Part shown: piece by piece, positions 1 through 8,182 of the stretch | Layout of the letters: each line of letters starts with the position of its first letter | Numbering within the stretch: the first letter of the stretch is position 1 | DNA from: Lysobacter avium | GTDB taxonomy: Bacteria; Pseudomonadota; Gammaproteobacteria; Xanthomonadales; Xanthomonadaceae | Reading direction: 5' to 3' | Length of the DNA stretch: 64,000 bases | NCBI RefSeq assembly: GCF_015209745.1 | Contig: NZ_CP063657.1 | Location: 1,736,001 to 1,800,000 of the forward strand | Notes under the pieces: generated by a model | What the model was told of the DNA's origin: nothing | Database searches by the model: none | Seen by the model: the letters and a program-made list of their open reading frames with translations, nothing else | Made by a program: the position numbers and the translations under genes

Positions 1-1163
1 GCATACAGGCCGGGAACCACCGCATCGGGATCGCCGTTCTTCAACTGCACGACTTCGCCGTGGTAGTTGGTCGGCACGCCGCCCATGTTGTAGTGCACGG
101 TCGGGATGACCGGAATCGGCTGCTTTTCCACATCGACGTTGGCGAAAATGCGCGCCGACTCGGCGATGCCGGGCAGCTTCTCGTGGATCACTTCCGGGCC
201 CAGGTGGGTCAGATCGAGCAGCATGTGGTCCTTGTGCTCGCCAACGCCCCGGCCTTCGCGGATTTCCATCGTCATCGCGCGGCTGACCACGTCGCGCGAG
301 GCCAGGTCCTTCGCCGATGGCGCGTAGCGCTCCATGAAACGCTCGCCACTGGCGTTGCGCAGGATGCCGCCTTCGCCGCGGACGCCTTCGGTGATCAGGC
401 AGCCCGCACCGTAGATGCCGGTCGGGTGGAACTGCACGAACTCCATGTCCTGCAGCGCGAGCCCGGCTCGCAGCGCCATGCCATTGCCGTCGCCGGTGCA
501 AGTGTGCGCGGAAGTCGCCGAGAAATACGCGCGGCCGTAACCGCCGGTCGCCAGCACCGTGCCCTGGGAACGGAACAGGTGCAGCGTGCCTTCGGCCATG
601 TCCAGCGCCAGGACGCCGCGGCAAACGCCGTCCGCATCCATGATCAGGTCCAGCGCGAAGTACTCGATAAAGAACTCGGCATGGTGCGCCAGTGACTGCT
701 GGTAAAGCGTGTGCAGGATCGCGTGGCCGGTGCGGTCGGCAGCAGCGCAGGTCCGCTGGGCGGGCGGGCCCTCGCCGTATTTGGTGGTCATGCCCCCAAA
801 GGGACGCTGGTAGATCTTGCCCTCGGGTGTACGCGAGAACGGAACGCCCTGGTGCTCAAGTTCGACGATCGCCGGGATGGCCTCACGGCACATGTATTCG
901 ATCGCGTCCTGGTCGCCCAGCCAGTCCGAGCCCTTCACAGTGTCATAGAAATGGTAGCGCCAGTCGTCCTCGCCCATGTTGCCCAGCGCGCCGGCGATGC
1001 CACCTTGCGCGGCCACCGTGTGTGAGCGGGTCGGGAAGACCTTGGTGATACACGCCGTCTTGAGGCCCTTCTGGGCAAGACCGAAGGTCGCGCGCAGCCC
1101 GGCGCCGCCGGCGCCCACCACGACCATGTCGAATTTGTGTTCCTGGATCTTGTAAGCCGGCAC
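1..1163 (-). CDS. sdhA: Succinate dehydrogenase flavoprotein subunit (3' part cut by the window edge)
   Basis: Catalytic subunit of respiratory complex II: it oxidises succinate to fumarate with covalently bound FAD on the cytoplasmic face of the inner membrane. About 387 codons are visible. The start is a GTG two bases after the sdhD stop, giving an N-terminus reading [20 protein letters not shown] with the dinucleotide-binding glycine motif. The segment [11 protein letters not shown] carries the histidine that binds FAD in this family, and the frame stays open to base 1, where [12 protein letters not shown] matches the family. The C-terminal part and presumably sdhB lie outside the window. 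It is the fourth gene of a run sdhAF4-sdhC-sdhD-sdhA with almost no spacing, so it is surely co-transcribed. Confidence 0.97.
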   Translation of the reverse strand, partial: MPAYKIQEHKFDMVVVGAGGAGLRATFGLAQKGLKTACITKVFPTRSHTVAAQGGIAGALGNMGEDDWRYHFYDTVKGSDWLGDQDAIEYMCREAIPAIVELEHQGVPFSRTPEGKIYQRPFGGMTTKYGEGPPAQRTCAAADRTGHAILHTLYQQSLAHHAEFFIEYFALDLIMDADGVCRGVLALDMAEGTLHLFRSQGTVLATGGYGRAYFSATSAHTCTGDGNGMALRAGLALQDMEFVQFHPTGIYGAGCLITEGVRGEGGILRNASGERFMERYAPSAKDLASRDVVSRAMTMEIREGRGVGEHKDHMLLDLTHLGPEVIHEKLPGIAESARIFANVDVEKQPIPVIPTVHYNMGGVPTNYHGEVVQLKNGDPDAVVPGLY

Positions 1164-1165
1164 GA

Positions 1166-1567
1166 TCAGCCCCCGAACGCGATGCGAATGACCGCGAACA
1201 CGCTGGCAAGTGCCGCGAGTACGCAGATGAAGATGATGGCAAGCTGGATGGTGACCTGCAGCCAGCCGGTGTGCACGTAGTCTTCGAACACAACCTGCAG
1301 GCCGAGCTTGGCGTGCCAGAAGGAGGCGATCAGGAATGCGATCAGCAGCACTGCATTGAACGGTGACGCAACCGCGGCGCGGACGCTGGAGTAATCGGCG
1401 CCCACCAGCGACAGCAGCAGGTAGACCACATAGAGCGACAGGAACACCAGCGCAATCGCGGTGACGCGCTGGACGATGAAGTGCCCGGTCCCTTCCTTCG
1501 CCGAACCGAGGCCGCGCGCGCGCTTGAGCGGATTACGCAGGTCACCCTGCAGGTCATTGCTGTTCAT
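1166..1567 (-). CDS. sdhD: Succinate dehydrogenase membrane anchor subunit SdhD
   Basis: Small hydrophobic anchor of complex II that shares haem b and the ubiquinone site with SdhC. 133 residues with three hydrophobic segments (about 35-55, 65-85 and 100-125). The segment [17 protein letters not shown] has the histidine and tyrosine expected near haem and quinone. I start it at the ATG giving MNSNDLQ, which overlaps the sdhC stop by four bases (ATGA); upstream in-frame starts would run into sdhC. It sits between sdhC and sdhA, which supports the assignment because anchor subunits diverge in sequence. Confidence 0.93.
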   Translation of the reverse strand: MNSNDLQGDLRNPLKRARGLGSAKEGTGHFIVQRVTAIALVFLSLYVVYLLLSLVGADYSSVRAAVASPFNAVLLIAFLIASFWHAKLGLQVVFEDYVHTGWLQVTIQLAIIFICVLAALASVFAVIRIAFGG

Positions 1568-1959
1568 GCACCACCCCATTGCTGCATGGCCGCGAACCAC
1601 AGCAGCGCGGTGATCACCAAGCTGACAATGATCGTGGTCCAGCTGTTGCGGATGAAATCAGGAATCTGGAAGCCCCAGCCGGCGTCCTGGAGCACATGGC
1701 GGATGCCGTTGGCAAGGTGATACGCAAACGCCCAGCTCCAACCGAACAGCACCACGAAACCGGGAATCGAGCGCGCAAATCCGCTGAAATCCGACCATTG
1801 CTCGGGACCTGCCGCGAGCGCCCACAGGCCCCAGACAAACAACAGGCTGCCGGCAACGAGGACGATGCCGGTGGCGCGATGGAGGATCGAGGTGACCATC
1901 TGGACCTGCCAGCGGTAGACCTGGATGTGCGGTGATATGGGACGTTGGCGACTGGCCAT
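1564..1959 (-). CDS. sdhC: Succinate dehydrogenase cytochrome b556 subunit SdhC
   Basis: Haem-binding membrane anchor of complex II. 131 residues. The N-terminal RPISPHIQVYRWQVQMVTS followed by SILHRATG is the classic SdhC signature, where the serine and arginine line the quinone site. A second histidine in FAYHLANGIRHVLQD is the likely haem ligand. Three membrane segments are visible. The ATG start at 1959 follows a 75-base spacer after the small assembly-factor gene, and the stop overlaps the sdhD start by four bases. Confidence 0.95.
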   Translation of the reverse strand: MASRQRPISPHIQVYRWQVQMVTSILHRATGIVLVAGSLLFVWGLWALAAGPEQWSDFSGFARSIPGFVVLFGWSWAFAYHLANGIRHVLQDAGWGFQIPDFIRNSWTTIIVSLVITALLWFAAMQQWGGA

Positions 1960-2034
1960 GGCAACGGCGCTCTCTGGGCTGGGCGGCGGGGCCGCGTGGC
2001 GGGATTCGGTAGGGTGACTGGACGTCAGGCGACG

Positions 2035-2211
2035 TCAGAAATCGATGCAGCGGCCGTTCTTCTCCCAATCGCCATACCGGGTCGGGTCCAGGCCTTCGCG
2101 GCCGCCGTACTCGGGAATCTGGGAAGGCTGGTCCGGCTTGTCCACTTCCGTGGCCGCGGGCACCTCGGTGGTCGCGGCGGGATCGGTCTCGGAGGTGGTT
2201 TGGCCTATCAT
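2035..2211 (-). CDS. Succinate dehydrogenase assembly factor 4 family protein (DUF1674)
   Basis: A 58-residue gene. The first half is acidic and low in complexity (MIGQTTSETDPAATTEV); the second half reads EYGGREGLDPTRYGDWEKNG and ends RCIDF, which is the DUF1674/SDHAF4 core. In mitochondria this family binds the FAD-loaded flavoprotein subunit and helps it join the iron-sulfur subunit; a like role in bacteria is an inference supported by its place directly upstream of sdhC on the same strand. The start is uncertain: the ATG lies only 29 bases from the divergent ygfZ start, and an in-frame GTG at codon 17 would still keep the conserved core. Confidence 0.9.
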   Translation of the reverse strand: MIGQTTSETDPAATTEVPAATEVDKPDQPSQIPEYGGREGLDPTRYGDWEKNGRCIDF

Positions 2212-2240
2212 CACTGGGTCCTAGCTTAGTTGCCGCCCCC

Positions 2241-3125
2241 ATGTCTGACAAGTCACCCGCCACTGTAGGCCCTCTGATCGCGTTGCCTGAGCAGGCCGTC
2301 ATCACACTCCGTGGCCGCGATGCGATCGCATTTTCCCAGGCCCAGTTCATGAACGACATTGGCGTCCTCGCCGACGGCGAGTGGCAATGGAGTGGCTGGC
2401 TCACCCCGAAGGGCCGCGTGATCACGCTGTTCGCGTTGCTGCGCAGGGATGCGGAGACACTCTGGTTGATGCTCCCCGATGGCGGCGCCGAAGCGATCGT
2501 CCAGCGTCTGCGCGGCTATCTGTTCCGCAGCAAGGTCACCATCGGTATCGATGAGGGTCTCCGGGTGGGCGGCCGTTTTACCCAGGCGTCGGGTGCCCGC
2601 GGGAACACCTTTGCAGCTGACGGCGACACCGTTGAGTTGGATCTGGGCACGGGGGAACATGCGCGCAGCCTGGTGATCTGTACCGGTCTGGATGCCTTGC
2701 CCGACGACGACGCCATCGCGCGCTGGCGTGTGGCCGACCTGCAGGACGGCCTGCCGCGGCTGGTGGACACAGAGCGCGAGCAGTGGACGCCGCAGCAGTT
2801 GTCGCTGGAGCGACTGCAGGCCTTCAGCGTGAAGAAAGGCTGCTATCCCGGCCAGGAAATTGTTGCGCGCACGCATTTCCTGGGCAAGGCCAAGCGCGGC
2901 CTCGCCCTGTTGGCGTCGGGTTCGCCGATCCCCGTTGGCAGCGACGTCACCGCCGACGGGAAATCCCTGGGCCGGGTGATGTCGGTCGCCAGCGCGTCGG
3001 ATAAGCACATCGCGCTGGCCGTGCTGCCGCTGGAGCGGCCGCAGCCCGGCCTGCCGGGCTCCGCGTTGATGGTGGACGGCGCCAGCGTGATTGAGGCGCC
3101 GCTACGGGACGGTCTTGCGCGCTGA
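2241..3125 (+). CDS. ygfZ: YgfZ/GcvT-type folate-binding Fe-S cluster repair protein
   Basis: 294 residues. Belongs to the tetrahydrofolate-binding YgfZ/Caf17 family, which supports assembly or repair of certain [4Fe-4S] enzymes. The diagnostic motif KKGCYPGQEIVART with its conserved cysteine is at about residues 205-218. The N-terminal part has the aminomethyltransferase-like fold seen in GcvT (SQAQFMNDI, GWLTPKGRV). It is divergent from the sdh operon, whose SdhB partner is an Fe-S protein, so the pairing makes sense functionally. Only 29 bases separate it from the neighbouring start codon, so its promoter must overlap that gene. Confidence 0.93.
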   Translation: MSDKSPATVGPLIALPEQAVITLRGRDAIAFSQAQFMNDIGVLADGEWQWSGWLTPKGRVITLFALLRRDAETLWLMLPDGGAEAIVQRLRGYLFRSKVTIGIDEGLRVGGRFTQASGARGNTFAADGDTVELDLGTGEHARSLVICTGLDALPDDDAIARWRVADLQDGLPRLVDTEREQWTPQQLSLERLQAFSVKKGCYPGQEIVARTHFLGKAKRGLALLASGSPIPVGSDVTADGKSLGRVMSVASASDKHIALAVLPLERPQPGLPGSALMVDGASVIEAPLRDGLAR

Positions 3126-3217
3126 GGGAGCGTGTTGCCCGCTACCTGCAGGCCCTTGCATTGCTGGCGCGACGCCCCGCTCCGCTGCGGCCCGGTCCCT
3201 GGCCGGGGTGACCGGCC

Positions 3218-5539
3218 TCAGTCCGCTGCCGCCAGCCGGCCGGCTGCATCGACGATGTCCTCTTCGCCGGGAATGACCAGGAACGCCGCGCCGGCCAGCG
3301 GCGTGTAGGTGTCCACGCCCACGACCCGCTCAAACGGAATACCGCCCAGCCCGCCCTCGGCGATCGCGGTGATGACGCCCTCCCCCACGCCGGCGCTTTG
3401 GCGGCCTTCATCGACAATGAGGATTCGGCGTGCACCGCGAGCCTGCTCGACGATCCAGGCGTCATTGAGCGGCACCAGCCAGCACAGGTCCACCACCCGC
3501 GTCCGCCAGCCGTGCGCCTCGCGGATGCTGCGGGCGGCGCGCAGGCTCATCGGCACGCCGTTGCCGTAGGTGAACACCACCAGGTCATCGCGCCCATCGC
3601 CGTCGCCGACATCGGCATCTTCGCCCGCGTCGCTTTCAGGCGGGTACACCCGGCCTTCGCCGATCACCATGGCCTTCCCCTGCTCGGGGTATTCGGTCAG
3701 CCAGCCGCCGTCGCCCGCTTCGTGCAGGTCCTTGGTCATGTACAGCGCGATGGGCTCCAGGAACACACTGACGCGCCCGTCCACCTTGGCCAGCGCGGTC
3801 AGCGTCCGCAGCATCGTCACCGCATCGTCGCCGCGCGACGGGCAGCCGACCACCAGGCCGGGGATATCGCGCAACGCGGTGATCGAGTTGTCGTTGTGGA
3901 AATGGCCGCCGAAGCCACGCTGGTAGCCCAGCCCGGCGATGCGCACCACCATCGGATTGGCATACTGGTTGTTGCTGAAGAACTGCAGGCTCGCCGCCTC
4001 GCCGCGGATCTGGTCGCAGGCGTTGTGGAAGTAGGCCAGGTACTGGATTTCCGGGATCGGCAGCATCCCGACGTTGGCAAAGCCCTGCGCCATGCCCAGG
4101 ATCATGGTCTCGTCGAGCAGCGTATTGAACACGCGGCGCGGCCCGAAGGCTTTCTGCAGCCCCTTGGTGACGGTGTAGACGCCGCCCTTCTGGGCCACGT
4201 CCTCGCCAAACAGTAGCGCATCGGGGTACTTGGCGAAGGTCTCGTGCAGCGCCTGGTTGATCTGGATGGCCATGTGGCGTGGCGGCAGGTTTTCCGGCAG
4301 CTTCGCCTCGCCGCCGAAGACCTCCAGGCGACGCTCATCGAAGTCGGCGCGCCCGGCCTCGGCCATGACCTTGTCGGGAGAGTACGGAGCCAACGGCGCG
4401 ATGACGTCGGCCAGCGTTTCAAGTTTGGGTCGGCGATCGGCTTCCTCGGCGGCGGCGAAACAGCGCTTGCGCGTGCGTTCGTAAAGCTCCAGCACCTCAT
4501 CCCTGGACATGAGCCCGGATTCCAGTGCGATCGATGCCGACCGCAGCAGCGGATCGGTCGCCTCGACGGCGCACAGTTCCTCGAGCGACCGCCACTCGAT
4601 CTCGAAGTCGGTCCCGGCGTGACCCATGATCCGCGTCGTGCGCAGGTGCAGGAAGGTCGGCCGGCGGGTGGCCCGACAGTGCTCGACGGCGCGCTGGACA
4701 TCGGCATAGCCGTTGGCCAGGTCCAGGCCGTCGGCGGCGAAGTAGTCCAGGTCGGCGCGCTGGGAAAAATTGCGCGCGATCCAGCCCGAGGGCGTCTTCA
4801 CCGAGATGCCGATGCCGTTGTCCTCGCACACGAACAGCGCCGGCGCCGGCAGCTTCTGGTAGGCCGTCCACGCGGCCGCGTTGAAAGCGGTCTGCGCGGT
4901 CGCATGGTTGCTGGACGCATCACCGAAGGAGCAGATGGTGATGCTGTCGTCGGGAATCGGCAGCTGGTGCCCAAGGCGCCGGCCGGCCTCGATCGCGATG
5001 GCCGTGCCGAGTGCCTTGGGCAGGTGCGAGGCGATGGTCGATGTCTGCGGGAGCACCCACAAGGGCTTGCTGCCCCAGACCTTGTGGCGACCGCCGCTGG
5101 CGGGGTCGTCCTTGCTGGCGGCAAAGCTCAGCGCGGAGTCCATCGCCGGATCCATCCCGGGTAGTTTGCGGAAGCGCTCGGCCATGAAGCCGCCGCTGCG
5201 GTAATGCAGGAAGGCCGGATCGGTATGACGGGTGGCGCGCGCGACCATCGCGTTGCCCTCGTGCCCGGACGAACCGATCGTATAGAAGACCTTGTTCTGC
5301 ACCCGCAGCACCCGCGCCATGAGGTCAAGGTGGCGGCTGACCAGCTGCGATTCGAACAACTCCAGGAAGCCCTTTGCATCCAGTGCACTGCCCTCCAGCA
5401 CCGGCGCATCGTCGTCCGGAGCCACACCGGCCCGCCCGTCCCAGGACCGGACGAACTCGGTGAAATTCACATCGCAGATCTCGGCGCGGTTGAGGCCGCG
5501 CATGCGCGCGGGAATGGGGCTGGGAAGGCTCGACATCAT
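3218..5539 (-). CDS. Fused alpha/beta 2-oxoacid dehydrogenase E1 component (thiamine diphosphate-dependent)
   Basis: 773 residues joining two parts that are separate proteins in ordinary branched-chain or pyruvate E1 enzymes. Residues about 60-400 are the E1-alpha-like half with a thiamine diphosphate site (GDASSNHATAQTAFNAA followed by CEDNGIGIS; GDA replaces the usual GDG, as in other members of this fused group as I recall them). Residues about 425-773 are the E1-beta-like transketolase pyrimidine and C-terminal domains (LFGEDVAQKGGVY, PIPEIQYLAY, RILIVDEGRQSAG). An acidic linker of about 20 residues sits near residue 640. No E2 or E3 gene is next to it, so it may use a shared E2. The substrate is not evident. 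The upstream neighbour on the same strand is glutaryl-CoA dehydrogenase, 89 bases away. Confidence 0.85.
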   Translation of the reverse strand: MMSSLPSPIPARMRGLNRAEICDVNFTEFVRSWDGRAGVAPDDDAPVLEGSALDAKGFLELFESQLVSRHLDLMARVLRVQNKVFYTIGSSGHEGNAMVARATRHTDPAFLHYRSGGFMAERFRKLPGMDPAMDSALSFAASKDDPASGGRHKVWGSKPLWVLPQTSTIASHLPKALGTAIAIEAGRRLGHQLPIPDDSITICSFGDASSNHATAQTAFNAAAWTAYQKLPAPALFVCEDNGIGISVKTPSGWIARNFSQRADLDYFAADGLDLANGYADVQRAVEHCRATRRPTFLHLRTTRIMGHAGTDFEIEWRSLEELCAVEATDPLLRSASIALESGLMSRDEVLELYERTRKRCFAAAEEADRRPKLETLADVIAPLAPYSPDKVMAEAGRADFDERRLEVFGGEAKLPENLPPRHMAIQINQALHETFAKYPDALLFGEDVAQKGGVYTVTKGLQKAFGPRRVFNTLLDETMILGMAQGFANVGMLPIPEIQYLAYFHNACDQIRGEAASLQFFSNNQYANPMVVRIAGLGYQRGFGGHFHNDNSITALRDIPGLVVGCPSRGDDAVTMLRTLTALAKVDGRVSVFLEPIALYMTKDLHEAGDGGWLTEYPEQGKAMVIGEGRVYPPESDAGEDADVGDGDGRDDLVVFTYGNGVPMSLRAARSIREAHGWRTRVVDLCWLVPLNDAWIVEQARGARRILIVDEGRQSAGVGEGVITAIAEGGLGGIPFERVVGVDTYTPLAGAAFLVIPGEEDIVDAAGRLAAAD

Positions 5540-5628
5540 CGGGGCTCCGCCTCGGCCGGTCGGCGCGAGGCTGCAATAGGAAGGTCTGGAGTTTCGTCAG
5601 GCGGGCAACTCGGGCGTCCGGTGCGCGA

Positions 5629-6792
5629 TCAGAACGCGTTGATCCCCGTCAGCTCGCGGCCGACCACCAGCTGGTGGATGGTCTCGGTGCCCTCGTAGGT
5701 GATCACCGACTCCAGGTTCATGGCGTGGCGGATCGCGCAGTGCTCGGTGGTGATGCCGGCGCCGCCCAGCAGGTCGCGGCATTGGCGGGCGATGTCGATC
5801 GCCATGCGGCAGTTGTTCCACTTGGCCAGGCTGACCTGGGTCGGGGCCATGGTGCCGGCGTCCTTCATCCGGCCCAGCTGGACCACCAGCAACTGCGCCA
5901 TGGTGATGCGGCGCGCCATGTCGGCCATCTTCAATTGGGCGGATTGCGTTGCCGCCACCGGGCGGTCGAACAGGATGCGTTCCTTGGTGTAGCCCAGCAC
6001 TTCGTCCAGGCAGGCAATCGCCGCGCCGATCGGGCCCCAGGTGATGCCGTAGCGGGCCTGGGTCAGGCAGCCCAGCGGGCCCTTCAAACCCTTCACGCTG
6101 GGCAGGCGGTTGGCTTCGGGCACGCGCACGTTGTCAAAGAACAGGCCGCTGGTGACCGAGGCGCGCAGGCTCATCTTGTGCTTGATCTCCTGGGCGGCGA
6201 AGCCCTTCATGCCCTTCTCGACCACGAAGCCCTGGATGCCCTCAGCGGTCTGCGCCCAGACGATCGCGATGTCGGCCAAGTTGCCGTTGGTGATCCACAT
6301 CTTGCTGCCGTTGAGGACCCAGTCGTCGCCGTCCTTTTTGGCGCTGGTCTTCATGTTGGCCGGATCGGAGCCGCCGTGCGGCTCGGTCAGGCCGAAGCAG
6401 CCGATGGTCTCGCCGCGCCCCATCGACGGCAGCCAGCGCTGCTTCTGCTCCTCGGTGCCGTAAGCGAAGATCGGGTACATGCACAGCGAGGACTGCACGG
6501 AGACGAAGCTGCGGATGCCGGAATCGCCGCGCTCCAGCTCCTGGCAGATCAGGCCGTAGGACACCGAATTCAGGCCGCCACCGCCGTATTCCTCGGGCAG
6601 TGAGGAGCCCAGCAGGCCCAGCTCGGCGATCTCGGCAATCAGCTCGCGCGGAAAGCGGCCTTCATCGAAGGCGTCGCCGATGATCGGAAGCACGCGCTCG
6701 TCGGTGAACCGCGCCACCGTGTCCTGCACGGCGCGCTCCTCCTCGGTGAGCAGGGAGCGGGTGTCGTACAGGTCGTAGGGATTGAGGGACAT
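5629..6792 (-). CDS. gcdH: Glutaryl-CoA dehydrogenase (acyl-CoA dehydrogenase family)
   Basis: 387 residues. FAD enzyme that oxidises and decarboxylates glutaryl-CoA to crotonyl-CoA in lysine, hydroxylysine and tryptophan breakdown. The glutaryl-specific signature SGIRSFVSVQSSLCMYPI (about 90-107) is present; in human GCDH the arginine here contacts the substrate carboxylate. Then come CFGLTEPHGGSDPANM and WITNGN of the FAD fold, and the catalytic glutamate in TYEGTETIHQLVVGRELTG near the C-terminus. I start at the ATG giving MSLNPYDLYD; the longer in-frame start adds 13 residues with no family match. It precedes the fused E1 gene and may be co-transcribed with it. Confidence 0.93.
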   Translation of the reverse strand: MSLNPYDLYDTRSLLTEEERAVQDTVARFTDERVLPIIGDAFDEGRFPRELIAEIAELGLLGSSLPEEYGGGGLNSVSYGLICQELERGDSGIRSFVSVQSSLCMYPIFAYGTEEQKQRWLPSMGRGETIGCFGLTEPHGGSDPANMKTSAKKDGDDWVLNGSKMWITNGNLADIAIVWAQTAEGIQGFVVEKGMKGFAAQEIKHKMSLRASVTSGLFFDNVRVPEANRLPSVKGLKGPLGCLTQARYGITWGPIGAAIACLDEVLGYTKERILFDRPVAATQSAQLKMADMARRITMAQLLVVQLGRMKDAGTMAPTQVSLAKWNNCRMAIDIARQCRDLLGGAGITTEHCAIRHAMNLESVITYEGTETIHQLVVGRELTGINAF

Positions 6793-6870
6793 GGCGGACT
6801 CGTGCGCGAAAACGACCATTGTAAGCAGCACGCCGGATGGAGCGCACCCTGCACGCTTCAGGCCAAACGC

Positions 6871-6897
6871 GAAGGGGCCGGAATATCCGGCCCCTTC
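6871..6897 (-). terminator. Strong hairpin downstream of the glycine-zipper gene
   Basis: A 12-base-pair perfect stem, GAAGGGGCCGGA against TCCGGCCCCTTC with an ATA loop, lies 29 bases past the stop of the gene at 6926 and before gcdH. There is no good U tract on either side, so termination strength is uncertain. Confidence 0.5.
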
Positions 6898-6925
6898 GAT
6901 GCGCCACCTACGTGGGTAATGACGA

Positions 6926-7765
6926 TCAGCCGCGCGGGGTACCGGCCACCGAAGCGGTCTGTACCACCACTTGGCCGTCGATCACCGGCAGGCGGTCACC
7001 AGGGCGGTCGTTCATGCGCACGGTGCGCTCCTGGCCGTCGAAGCGGTACGTGACGTCGTAGCCCACCACCTCATCCCGACTGCCCAGCGAAATGCGCTCG
7101 CCGGGCTTGCTGCCCATGCGCTTGCTGCCCGTCGTGCCATCCGGATTGCGGAACGAGACGTCGTAGCCGATCATCCGGCTGGACTGGGAGGTGTCGGCAA
7201 CGGTGCGGCACTGCCGGTCCACCCGCTCCACGACCCGCCCACCGACGTGATTGCGGTCGACGCGGTTGCCAACAAAACCACCGGCGACGGCGCCGGCTGC
7301 AGTCGCTGCCTTGCGCCCGTTGCCCTTGCCGATCTGGTTGCCCAGGACGCCGCCGATCACCGCACCGGCAACCGTCCCGCCGACATTGCCATCGCGTTCG
7401 GGCAGGCGCTCCTGCACCACAACGTCCTCACACACCTGGCGTGGACTGGATACGGTGCTGGTTTCACGCACAGGGTCGACCCCGGTAACGACCGCGTACA
7501 GGTCTTCCTTCTCCGTCACCTCGTCGATATCGATCACATCCGCGTAGTCCAGGCGAGCCATCGGCGCCCGATCAAGCATGGCGATCGACCCGTCGGCGCG
7601 GGAATCGCCGGCAAAGGACGCCAGGTCCGTTTGGCCGGCGACCGGTGAAAAGCTGGCGGCACCAACATCGTGGCTCGCCGGCCGGTCGAACGAATTGTAG
7701 GCGGCAACCGCGACGCCACCGACCATCAGGGCAGCAACGGCAACGGCAAGCATGTTCTTGTTCAT
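6926..7765 (-). CDS. Glycine-zipper 2TM domain envelope protein
   Basis: 279 residues. The N-terminus MNKNMLAVAVAALMVGG is a signal peptide or signal anchor. Residues about 128-171 are a glycine-zipper 2TM domain, with repeated GxxxG spacing in VGGTVAGAVIGGVLGNQIG and AATAAGAVAGGFVGNRVD, the kind found in SlyB/Rickettsia 17 kDa-type surface proteins. Two cysteines (about 112 and 186) flank the zipper and could pair. The C-terminal third has a repeated short beta motif (IGYDVSFRNPDGT, VGYDVTYRFDGQE) where the arginine-rich tail follows. No lipobox is seen. The exact function is unknown; an envelope role is inferred from the domain. Confidence 0.8.
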   Translation of the reverse strand: MNKNMLAVAVAALMVGGVAVAAYNSFDRPASHDVGAASFSPVAGQTDLASFAGDSRADGSIAMLDRAPMARLDYADVIDIDEVTEKEDLYAVVTGVDPVRETSTVSSPRQVCEDVVVQERLPERDGNVGGTVAGAVIGGVLGNQIGKGNGRKAATAAGAVAGGFVGNRVDRNHVGGRVVERVDRQCRTVADTSQSSRMIGYDVSFRNPDGTTGSKRMGSKPGERISLGSRDEVVGYDVTYRFDGQERTVRMNDRPGDRLPVIDGQVVVQTASVAGTPRG

Positions 7766-7888
7766 CTCTCCACCTCATCCGTGCGGGTCTCGCCCGCGCT
7801 ATCGACTGCGTCCATTCCACCATCACCGGGCTGAACAGATCCGCACTTTGTGTCACATACTGCCCAAATGCGTCTGCACGGTCACAAC

Positions 7889-7902
7889 ATCGCAATTGCG
7901 AT
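7889..7902. promoter_or_regulatory. Perfect 14-base palindrome in a divergent intergenic region
   Basis: ATCGCAATTGCGAT is a perfect palindrome in the 174-base gap between the divergent glycine-zipper and DUF6116 genes. A symmetric site in such a place suits a dimeric regulator, but no known operator is recognised and chance cannot be excluded. Confidence 0.3.
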
Positions 7903-7939
7903 ACTGATGACAGACGCTTCCGGATCACCGAGGAAATCC

Positions 7940-8158
7940 ATGACCAACCCCCTTCTTTCGCCGTTCATGGGCTGGGCGCGAAAGCTCCGCTTCCCGACCC
8001 TGTTCAAGATCACCGCGGCGCTGTTCGTGCTTTCGGTGCTGATCCCCGACCCCGTTCCTTTTGTCGATGAGATCCTGCTGGGCCTGGGCACCCTCATGCT
8101 GGCCCAGTGGAAACAGCGCGGACAGGTGATCGACGCACCGCCCAAGCCCCCACGTTGA
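7940..8158 (+). CDS. Small membrane protein of the DUF6116 type
   Basis: 72 residues: MTNPLLSPFMGWARKLRFPT, then one or two hydrophobic stretches (FKITAALFVLSVLIPDPVPF and ILLGLGTLMLAQW), then a short basic, proline-rich tail. The ATG at 7940 has a good ribosome site (GAGGAAA) six bases upstream, which decides the start over the in-frame ATG at 7850. It resembles small uncharacterised proteins that I associate with Xanthomonadaceae under DUF6116. No function is known. It stands alone, followed 24 bases later by the TatD gene on the same strand. Confidence 0.75.
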   Translation: MTNPLLSPFMGWARKLRFPTLFKITAALFVLSVLIPDPVPFVDEILLGLGTLMLAQWKQRGQVIDAPPKPPR

Positions 8159-8182
8159 TCCAGGCAGGCCGGTAGACATCCT

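Noticed and set aside
6871..6897. Possible repetitive extragenic palindrome
   Set aside because: Seen only once in the window; it looks like a terminator stem of the neighbouring gene.
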